In this document: one piece after another, positions 42,513-49,366 of the stretch
Position numbering within the stretch: position 1 is the first letter of the stretch
Layout: every line of letters starts with the position of its first letter
Source of the DNA: Deltaproteobacteria bacterium
GTDB lineage: Bacteria; Myxococcota; Kuafuiibacteriia; Kuafuiibacteriales; Kuafuiibacteriaceae
Assembly (NCBI GenBank): GCA_011526105.1
Contig: WYAZ01000084.1
Coordinates: 1 to 64,000 of the forward strand
Direction: 5' to 3'
Length of the DNA: 64,000 bases
Made by a program: the position numbers and the translations under genes
The notes under the pieces: generated by a model
Databases searched by the model: none
What the model was told of the DNA's origin: nothing
What the model saw: only the letters and a program-made list of their open reading frames with translations

Positions 42513-44297
42513 TTACGAAGGCTGTGACTGCGCCCTTCGCTTCTTCTCGAGCAGGACCTCGTCACAGCGTGGACAAAATTGGTGCTCTCCCGGCAAGTAG
42601 CCATGGGTTGGACAGATGGAGAAGGTGGGCGTCACCGTGATGTACGGGAGCCGATAGCCTTCGAGCGCCCGCTGCAGAAGACGCTTGCAGGCTTCTGGGC
42701 TGGAGATGCGCTCGTTCATGTAGAGGTGCAGGACCGTGCCTCCGGTGTACTTCATCTGAAGGCCTTCTTGTCGATCGAGCGCCTCGAAGGGATCGTCGGT
42801 GAAGCCGACCGGGAGCTGCGACGAGTTCGTGTAATAGGGCTTCTCGGGCGGCCCGGCTTGCAGGATCTCCGGCCAGCGACGCCGGTCTTCTTTGGCGAAG
42901 CGGTACGTCGTCCCCTCGGCCGGCGTGGCCTCGAGGTTGTAGAGGTGACCGGTCTCTTCCTGAAACGCGACGATGCGCTCGCGAACATGGTCGAGGAAAC
43001 GGGCAGCAAATGCCTCCCCCCAGGCTGTGGTGATGTCGTGCTGATCGCCGGTGAAGTTGCGGATGAGTTCGTTGATGCCGTTCACGCCTAGGGTGGAGAA
43101 GTGATTACGGAACGTGCCCAGGTAGCGCTTGGTGTACGGGAAGAGCCCCTGATCCATGAGGCGCTGAACCTCTTGACGCTTGATCTCGAGGCTCATCTTG
43201 CCGAGCTCGAGCAGTTCATCCAGCCGCGCGAAGAGCCGGTCTTCGCGGCCCCGGTACAAATGACCAAGCCGCGCGCAGTTGAGGGTCACGACCCCGATGC
43301 TTCCGGTTTGCTCCGCGCTGCCGAAGAGCCCGTTGCCGCGCTTTAGAAGTTCGCGCAGGTCGAGCTGAAGGCGACAGCACATGGATCGCACCATGTTCGG
43401 GGTCAGCTCCGAGTTCACGAAGTTCTGAAAATAGGGGAGCCCGTACTTCGCGGTCATCTCGAAGAGACGCTTCGCGTTCTCGGAGTCCCACGGGAAATCG
43501 GGCGTGATGTTGTAGGTGGGGATCGGAAACGTGAAGACCCGGCCTTTGGCGTCACCGGCGCTCATCACCTCGATGTACGCGCGGTTGATCAGATCCATCT
43601 CGACCTGCAGATCACCGTAGGTGAACGGCATCTCCTCGCCGCCGATGACCGGCACCTGGTCACGCAGATCCTCCGGGCAGGTCCAGTCGAAGGTGAGGTT
43701 CGTGAACGGGGTCTGTGTGCCCCAACGCGAAGGCACGTTCAGGTTGTAGATGAGCTCCTGGATCGACTGACGAACCTGCTCGTACGAAAGGCCATCCTTC
43801 CGCACGTAGGCGGCGAGGTACGTGTCGAAGGACGAGAACGCTTGGGCACCGGCCCACTCGTTCTGGAGCGTGCCGAGGAAGTTCACGATCTGACCGACCG
43901 CGCTGGATAGGTGCTTTGGGGGCCCGGATTCGACCTTGCCGGGGATCCCGTTGAGGCCTTCTTGAAGCACCGCACGAAGCGACCAGCCGGCGCAGTAGCC
44001 AGAGAGCATGTCCAGGTCGTGGATGTGCAGGTCGCCTTGACGGTGCGCCTCACCCACCTCTCGCGGGTAGACGTTCGAGAGCCAGTAGTTCGCGGTGACC
44101 TTGCCCGCGACGTTGAGGATCAGGCCGCCGAGGCTGTATCCCTGGTTCGCGTTGGCGTTCACACGCCAGTCCTCGCGCCGCAGGTATTCGTTCATGGTGG
44201 ACTCGACGTCGACCCGGACGGATCGGGTGCTCTCGGTCACAGGCTCTTGGACCTCTTCGATCCGTTTGGCCTTGGTCTCTAGCTCGATGATCTCCAC
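42513..44297 (-). CDS. nrdD: Class III ribonucleotide reductase NrdD, main subunit lacking the glycyl loop
   Basis: 594 aa from GTG 44297 (GGAGGC 9 nt upstream; ATG 44330 and ATG 44348 are alternatives). The catalytic barrel is recognisable from NANANQGYSLGGLILNVAGK, HIHDLDMLSGYCAGWSLR, MVRSMCCRLQLD (thiyl Cys region) and GVVTLNCARLG. The C-terminus has a zinc knuckle, CPTHGYLPGEHQFCPRC, and ends there without the glycyl-radical loop. The N-terminus is too short for the usual ~90-residue ATP-cone, so dATP feedback control may be missing. It makes dNTPs without oxygen. Confidence 0.9.
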   Translation of the reverse strand: MEIIELETKAKRIEEVQEPVTESTRSVRVDVESTMNEYLRREDWRVNANANQGYSLGGLILNVAGKVTANYWLSNVYPREVGEAHRQGDLHIHDLDMLSGYCAGWSLRAVLQEGLNGIPGKVESGPPKHLSSAVGQIVNFLGTLQNEWAGAQAFSSFDTYLAAYVRKDGLSYEQVRQSIQELIYNLNVPSRWGTQTPFTNLTFDWTCPEDLRDQVPVIGGEEMPFTYGDLQVEMDLINRAYIEVMSAGDAKGRVFTFPIPTYNITPDFPWDSENAKRLFEMTAKYGLPYFQNFVNSELTPNMVRSMCCRLQLDLRELLKRGNGLFGSAEQTGSIGVVTLNCARLGHLYRGREDRLFARLDELLELGKMSLEIKRQEVQRLMDQGLFPYTKRYLGTFRNHFSTLGVNGINELIRNFTGDQHDITTAWGEAFAARFLDHVRERIVAFQEETGHLYNLEATPAEGTTYRFAKEDRRRWPEILQAGPPEKPYYTNSSQLPVGFTDDPFEALDRQEGLQMKYTGGTVLHLYMNERISSPEACKRLLQRALEGYRLPYITVTPTFSICPTHGYLPGEHQFCPRCDEVLLEKKRRAQSQPS

Positions 44298-44324
44298 TGT
44301 CTGGGCGCCTCCGCGAGGTGAACG

Positions 44325-44338
44325 TACCATATGTAGTG
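44325..44338 (-). promoter_or_regulatory. Possible NrdR box
   Basis: On the minus strand, CACTACATATGGTA agrees with the NrdR-box core CACTATATATAGTG at 11 of 14 positions, 28 bp before the chosen nrdD start. A second, weaker box might lie near 44353-44369. The call is by similarity only. Confidence 0.3.
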
Positions 44339-44410
44339 CTGTACACAAGATTCACGTATGGATGTTGTGGTCTTCATGAAGTGCTCCAGAAATAGAGCCG
44401 ATGAGGGCGC

Positions 44411-44434
44411 AAGTGATCCTGAACCCGATCACTT
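44411..44434. promoter_or_regulatory. Palindromic operator between nrdD and hemerythrin genes
   Basis: AAGTGATC-N8-GATCACTT is a perfect inverted repeat. It is in the 334-bp divergent spacer (44298-44631). It recalls Crp/Fnr half sites (GTGA/TCAC) but with wider spacing. It could control either gene or both. Confidence 0.6.
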
Positions 44435-44582
44435 AGCGAGTTGGCATGGCCAGATGAGACTTCATCGCGCACCCCAGATCGCGTGCGGCAAATTGACTCA
44501 CGCGCTTGGAGCGCTCCGGAGGGTCCCGGTTGCATCACCGCATCGAGCTTGTCGCTTCCAGTTCCAGACGCTACCGCTTTCC

Positions 44583-44620
44583 AGGCGCAGCAGAGCGCAG
44601 CAGAGCGCAGCAGAGCGCAG
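44583..44620 (+). repeat. 10-bp tandem repeat before the hemerythrin ribosome-binding site
   Basis: Three perfect copies of cagagcgcag (44591-44600, 44601-44610, 44611-44620) follow a partial copy. They end directly at the AGGAGG of the hemerythrin gene. A change in copy number would move the ribosome-binding site relative to any upstream promoter by a helical turn per copy. The rest of the 44298-44631 spacer holds no supported gene. Confidence 0.75.
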
Positions 44621-44631
44621 AGGAGGCACGA

Positions 44632-45177
44632 GTGAATCCGATTCAGGTCCTGATGGACGAACACCAGCGCATCGAGAGCGTGATGAAGCGGCTCTCGTCA
44701 TGGTCGCGTGGACTCGCCGGCGGCGAGCAGGACGCGCGGAGTGAGCTCGCCGAGTTCGTCGAGTTCATCCAGAGCTTCACGGACACGCTCCATCACGGCA
44801 AGGAGGAGGAGATCCTCTTTGCCACCATGGTCGAGCGAGGCTTCTCGCGTCAGCAGGGTCCCATCGCCGTGATGCTGTCGGAACACGCAGAGGGCCGAGC
44901 GTTGACCGCGACCCTGCGGGTCCTCTCTGAGTGTCCGGCACCTTGGACCGAAGAAGAGCGCAGCAAGGTGGTTCGGGCCAGCCGGGCCTTCGTAGACCTC
45001 TTGGTCGCCCATATCGAGAAGGAGGACCAGATCCTGTATCCAATGGCCGAGAGTCGGCTCTCAGACACCGATTGGGATGAGATCGGTCGCCGTTTCGAGC
45101 TCTTCGAATCGGATGCAAAGAACGCCGAACTCCGAAGAAAGATCGCCCCGCTCATCACGCGCCTCGAAGGCCGCTGA
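44632..45177 (+). CDS. Hemerythrin HHE-domain protein
   Basis: 181 aa from GTG 44632; AGGAGG is 5 nt upstream. Four-helix hemerythrin with ligand motifs MDEHQRIE, HHGKEEEILFATM, LSEHAEGRA and HIEKEDQILYPMAE, so a di-iron site is likely. It is cytoplasmic. By family knowledge such proteins bind O2 or NO or protect iron-sulfur proteins. The location, divergent from the oxygen-sensitive NrdD/NrdG genes, suggests oxygen protection (inference). The C-terminal ~40 residues are charged. Confidence 0.88.
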   Translation: MNPIQVLMDEHQRIESVMKRLSSWSRGLAGGEQDARSELAEFVEFIQSFTDTLHHGKEEEILFATMVERGFSRQQGPIAVMLSEHAEGRALTATLRVLSECPAPWTEEERSKVVRASRAFVDLLVAHIEKEDQILYPMAESRLSDTDWDEIGRRFELFESDAKNAELRRKIAPLITRLEGR

Positions 45178-45187
45178 AGCCGCCGAA

Positions 45188-46471
45188 TCAACGCACATTC
45201 GAGCGTCGTTCGAGCCTGGACACCCGCCGGGCCTGTGCGGCGGGTTCTTCGGCGCCGATCGTCTGAAGCGCGTGCGGAAGCGCCCGTTCGGGAGCCTTGA
45301 GTCGATGCTCGTAGAGCTTCGCGAGCGCCAGATGGAGCTCCGGCAAAGAGGCAGCGCTCCGCTCGAGGGCGCCGAGCAGTTGTGACTCGGCGCGAGCGAA
45401 CTCCTTGTTCTTGATGAGCAAGCGCGCCGCCAAGAGCTGCGCCGCGCTGGAGATCACCGCGTCCCCTCCACCCTCTGCGGCGAGGAGTGCGAAGCGGAGA
45501 GCCCGCTCGCGATCCGCGGCGCGGTGCGCGATCCGCGCGAGCCCCAGGTGATCCGACGGGTCCTCGCTGGGCCGCGGTTCAGCGAGCGAAGCGTGTAACT
45601 TGGCGAGCAGCGCCGCCATGGCCACGACGTCGTTCTGGTTGTGCTCAAAAACGATGGGCAGATCCGGGGCCGACTCGCCCCGCAGATACGACCAATAGAG
45701 AGACGGGATCTCGTGACCCTCGACGTCGCGCTCGCGCCGGAAGCCGAGCACCTCTTCTTCGAGCCGCACCAATCGGACCCCGCCCAGACGAGCGCGATAC
45801 ACGCGACGACACGCCGTCAACAGATCGAGATGGGCGGGCACGGGCGGAGGATCGAGCCGATTCATGAGGAAGCGGCTCTTGAGCAGCGGCCAGTCGTAGG
45901 ACTTGCCGTTGAAGGTGACGAGTACACCCGCGGCGGCGAGGCGTTCACGGATCCGCTCGAGCATGGGCCGCTCTTCTCCCGGCCGCGTGAGAAAGAGCTG
46001 CTCGACCACGAAGCTCTGCTCCTCGAACCAGCCGAGACCGGTGAGAAACGCCAGCGTCCCGGTGCCACCCGCGAGCCCCGTGGTCTCGGTGTCCAAGAAG
46101 AGCATGCGACTAGAGACGTGCTCGGCAAAGGCGCTTGTGCCCGCGAGGGCCGCGACCAACTTGGGATCGAGCCCCACCGCCCCTCCGATCGCCACCCGCC
46201 CGTGATGATGGTCGGGATCGAAACAGCGACGCCGGACTCGAAGCGGACCCTCGTGCGTCGCTTCGAGCTCACCGGGGAGATCGACCGGAGACGCCGCCAC
46301 GCCTGGCCTTGGCGCGCGAAGGCCGGCCTTTTGTCTCGAGATCAAGGCGTCGAGCATGCCGCGTAGTCGTGTTTGACGACTGTCCTCCGCCGAAGCCTCA
46401 GGCACCGATTCGGGCGCGCCACGGCTCGAAGGCATCGGGGGCAGGCGCGCGAGCTTCTCCTTCAGGTTCAT
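45188..46471 (-). CDS. mrfB: MrfB/YprB-like exonuclease with TPR tail
   Basis: 427 aa. The RNase H-like 3'-5' exonuclease domain (residues ~85-290) has the DEDD-type acids: FLDTETTGLAGGTGTLAF, LVTFNGKSYDWPLLKSRF, HLDLLTACRRVY and HNQNDVVAMAALL. The C-terminal ~130 residues are helical repeats of TPR type. This is the YprB architecture of Bacillus subtilis, where MrfB works with the helicase MrfA in repair of mitomycin lesions. It starts 6 bp after the mrfA-like gene. Confidence 0.85.
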   Translation of the reverse strand: MNLKEKLARLPPMPSSRGAPESVPEASAEDSRQTRLRGMLDALISRQKAGLRAPRPGVAASPVDLPGELEATHEGPLRVRRRCFDPDHHHGRVAIGGAVGLDPKLVAALAGTSAFAEHVSSRMLFLDTETTGLAGGTGTLAFLTGLGWFEEQSFVVEQLFLTRPGEERPMLERIRERLAAAGVLVTFNGKSYDWPLLKSRFLMNRLDPPPVPAHLDLLTACRRVYRARLGGVRLVRLEEEVLGFRRERDVEGHEIPSLYWSYLRGESAPDLPIVFEHNQNDVVAMAALLAKLHASLAEPRPSEDPSDHLGLARIAHRAADRERALRFALLAAEGGGDAVISSAAQLLAARLLIKNKEFARAESQLLGALERSAASLPELHLALAKLYEHRLKAPERALPHALQTIGAEEPAAQARRVSRLERRSNVR

Positions 46472-46477
46472 GCGACC

Positions 46478-48874
46478 TCACTCGAACGCAGGCTCGAGAG
46501 TACCGAGCAGCGCGAGCGCCACGCTGCGCGTCCGCGCCGGCACGACCATGTCGCCCACCACCGGCCCCACGCAGCTCGGGCAGCCCTCCTCACAGACGCA
46601 AGAGCGAATGAGCGAGGCGGCGCGAGCGAGCAGGGTCCGGCGCTCCTCATACAAGCGCGGCGCAAGCCCCACCCCACCCGCCGCGCGGTCGAAGAGGAAG
46701 ATGGTGGGCGAGAAACGTTTGTCTCCGGCCGAGACGGGCTCTTCCGCTTCGTCGTCGTCGACGACCGTGACCCCGATGTCGGCCATGTCGGTCATGAGGC
46801 CCAGGGCCGCCACGGTGCGCAGCGCCTTCGAGAGACCCACGATGGCATCCATCACCACCGGCCTCGGGTGCGGCTGCGCTTCGATGGACTGCGCCGAGAT
46901 GGTCATCCACATCGAAGACGTGGGCATCTGGATCTCCGGGAGCTGCACCTCCCCGTAACCTACGTTCTCGTGGCTGTGGAACTTGATCTTCTTGTAGCCC
47001 ACGACCTTCTCCACCACGTTCACGTCGCCCAGCCCCACGCGGAGCATCTCGCCCATCTCGGTCTCGGACTCCTCGTGAAGCACCTGGACCTTCGTATGGG
47101 TCATGGCGGTGGTGTAGTAGTCGGGCTCGACGAAACGCACGAAGGCTTTGTGGTTGTCGTAGTCGAGGCGTTCGACCTGATACTGCGCGCCGTCGTGCTG
47201 ATAGATGGCCTGCTCGTGCAGCATGGTGTGGGTGGAGCGCCAGTCCATCTCCGCGATGGTCTTCTGCTTCTCCACGTCGATGACCACGAAGTTGTCCCAT
47301 CCCACTGTCCGTAAAGAGACCGCGTTCGCCGGATACGCATCCGTGGACCAGTGATACACCTTGCGCCCACTCGCGGACTCCACCGGCTGAAGCACCTGGT
47401 GCTGCGCAAGGAAGTCCAGGGCCTCACCCACCGTGGCCTCGGGCACGTCACCAAAAGCCTCTCCCTCTTCGAAGGGGAGCTCAAAGGCCGCGCACTTCAG
47501 ATGCTGAATGAGGATCTCGACGTTGTCGGGATCGACCCGAGCGCTTTCGGCGGGACGCTCGAACAAGATCTCCGGGCTCCGAGCCAGGTACTGATCGAGC
47601 GGCGAGCTCGAGGGTACCAGCACGGACAAGCTTGGGCCCTGTCTTCGCCCTCCCCGACCAAAACGCTGCCAGGTTCCGGCGATGGAGCCCGGATAGCCGG
47701 CCGAGACCACCGCGTCGATGCTGCCGATGTCGACGCCGAGCTCGAGTGCGTTGGTGGCCACGACCGCCCGCACGAGCCCTTCGCGAAGCCCATGTTCGAT
47801 GCGGCGACGTGCCTCCGGCAGGTAGCCGCCTCGATAACCTTGGACCAACTCCGGGTCGAGATCCGCTGCGGCCACCTTCTCGCGCAGGTACTTGAGCATG
47901 ACCTCGACCTGGTTTCGCGAACCGCCGAAGACCAGCGTGGGCACCCCCGCGATCACGAGCTCCGCCGCGAGCCGAACCGCGGTCTTGGTGGTGCTTGCGC
48001 GAAGCCCGAGCTCCGCGTTCACCACCGGCGGGTTGTAGACCACGACGTGCCGTGGCCCAGTGGGCGCCCCGCTCTCGGATACGAGCCGCGCCTTTTGGCC
48101 GATGAGACGCTCCGCGTGCGCCTCGGGGTTGCCGATGGTGGCCGATGCGAGGATGAACTGCGGCTTTCCGCCGTGAAAGGCGGCGATACGCGAGAGCCTA
48201 CGCAGCACGTTCGCGAGGTGAGAACCGAAGACCCCTCGATAGGTATGGAGCTCATCGACGACGACGTACCTCAGGTTCGCGAAGAACCGAGCCCAAGAGG
48301 TGTGATGGGGAAGAATGCCGGCGTGCAGCATGTCTGGGTTGGTGATCAAGACGCCGCTGCGTTCGCGCGCGGAGCGTCGAGCGTCCCCCGGGGTGTCGCC
48401 GTCGTAGGTGATGGCGCCATGGCTCAGGCCGGCCTCCTCGAGAAACGTGCGCAGCGAGACCTCTTGATCGCGAGAGAGCGCCTTGGTGGGAAACAAGTAC
48501 AGCGCGCGGGCGTGGTCGGCTTCCGTGAAGGCCTGAAGCACCGGCAGGTTGTAAGAGAGGCTTTTACCCGACGCCGTGGGGGTGGCGATGACGACGTTGT
48601 CGCCGCGGCGGCAATGCTCGAAGACCTCTCGTTGATGGGTGTACAGCTCGGTGAGACCACGCGCGAGCAAGGCCTCTTGGATGCGGGGGGCCAGGCCCTC
48701 GGGGAACGGCCGGTGCTGTGCGGCCGAAGCGGGGAGCTCGCGCTCGAGCACTACCTGGGCCCCGATCTTGGGATCCGCTCGCCACAGATCGAGGACGTGA
48801 GAGAGCCCACCGGGCCGCTCCCAGGCAGCGGGTTGACGGCGGGCGAAGGGAATCACGACGTTTGGATCCTGCAC
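46478..48874 (-). CDS. mrfA: MrfA/YprA-like DEAD/DEAH helicase with Cys4 domain
   Basis: 798 aa. Helicase motifs in order: LYTHQREVFEHC (Q), ATPTASGKS (I), PTKALSRDQ (Ia), VVDELHTYRG (II, DELH), ILASATIGN (III), TNALELGVDIGSIDAVV (V) and QRFGRGGRRQG (VI). The C-terminal DUF1998-type domain carries the four-Cys motif CVCEEGCPSC. This matches MrfA, a 3'-5' helicase of a RecA- and UvrABC-independent repair route. Cotranscribed with the mrfB-like exonuclease. Confidence 0.9.
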   Translation of the reverse strand: MQDPNVVIPFARRQPAAWERPGGLSHVLDLWRADPKIGAQVVLERELPASAAQHRPFPEGLAPRIQEALLARGLTELYTHQREVFEHCRRGDNVVIATPTASGKSLSYNLPVLQAFTEADHARALYLFPTKALSRDQEVSLRTFLEEAGLSHGAITYDGDTPGDARRSARERSGVLITNPDMLHAGILPHHTSWARFFANLRYVVVDELHTYRGVFGSHLANVLRRLSRIAAFHGGKPQFILASATIGNPEAHAERLIGQKARLVSESGAPTGPRHVVVYNPPVVNAELGLRASTTKTAVRLAAELVIAGVPTLVFGGSRNQVEVMLKYLREKVAAADLDPELVQGYRGGYLPEARRRIEHGLREGLVRAVVATNALELGVDIGSIDAVVSAGYPGSIAGTWQRFGRGGRRQGPSLSVLVPSSSPLDQYLARSPEILFERPAESARVDPDNVEILIQHLKCAAFELPFEEGEAFGDVPEATVGEALDFLAQHQVLQPVESASGRKVYHWSTDAYPANAVSLRTVGWDNFVVIDVEKQKTIAEMDWRSTHTMLHEQAIYQHDGAQYQVERLDYDNHKAFVRFVEPDYYTTAMTHTKVQVLHEESETEMGEMLRVGLGDVNVVEKVVGYKKIKFHSHENVGYGEVQLPEIQMPTSSMWMTISAQSIEAQPHPRPVVMDAIVGLSKALRTVAALGLMTDMADIGVTVVDDDEAEEPVSAGDKRFSPTIFLFDRAAGGVGLAPRLYEERRTLLARAASLIRSCVCEEGCPSCVGPVVGDMVVPARTRSVALALLGTLEPAFE

Positions 48875-49366
48875 GGACGTGCACTGTACGTTTGACTAGG
48901 TCAGAGGGCAAGGGTGGCATCAAGAGGGTGTGGTCCCCAACGTAGGATGCTCGGGCCGTGCTCTTTTCGCCCGGAAGACAGCCACCGCGCGGGAGGTCGG
49001 CGGGGGGCTGGCGTTGCCCTATGCCGACCCCGAGCTCCTCGAGCTGCTGAGGGCGCGAGGGTGCGGGGTCGAGAGGTGCTTAAGCGTTCCGCAGCCGAGA
49101 GTCTGTTGAATTCGAGACCCGTCCTGCGATCACCATACCGTGGGCGACTCGCCAGACAAGCTTCTCCCCACGGAGGCAATCTTGCTTCGGCGCGAAGGCA
49201 CGTCGGCTCCATGAACCTTCTGCCCCCCCCGAGGGACTTTCATTCTCTTCGGAGGCTTTCATAAAGTGAACTACCTCAATGATACTTGGAAGTATCAAGA
49301 CCAAACTCAAGTACAGCCCTTGTGTGGCCTCGATGAGTTGCGCACAATGCGCTCGGCGGAGGCGGC
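48875..49366. other. Intergenic region before the hybrid kinase
   Basis: 492 bp without a supported gene. A short plus-strand frame around 48930-49108 (…REVGGGLALPYADPELLELL…) has protein-like composition and may be a small gene or a decayed remnant; it is too short to decide. The kinase end holds a palindrome (49280-49297) and a GGAGG before TTG 49367. Confidence 0.4.
49280..49297. promoter_or_regulatory. Palindrome upstream of the hybrid kinase
   Basis: TGATACTT-GG-AAGTATCA, a perfect 8-2-8 inverted repeat, 69 bp before the TTG start. An AT-rich patch in GC-rich DNA, it is a good operator candidate. The regulator is unknown. Confidence 0.5.

Noticed and set aside
44353-44369. A second NrdR box
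   Set aside because: CAC and GTG half sites are 11 bp apart instead of 8, so the match is too weak to list as a feature.
47351-48895. A 514-codon open frame on the plus strand
   Set aside because: It is antisense to the MrfA-like helicase, whose motifs are complete.
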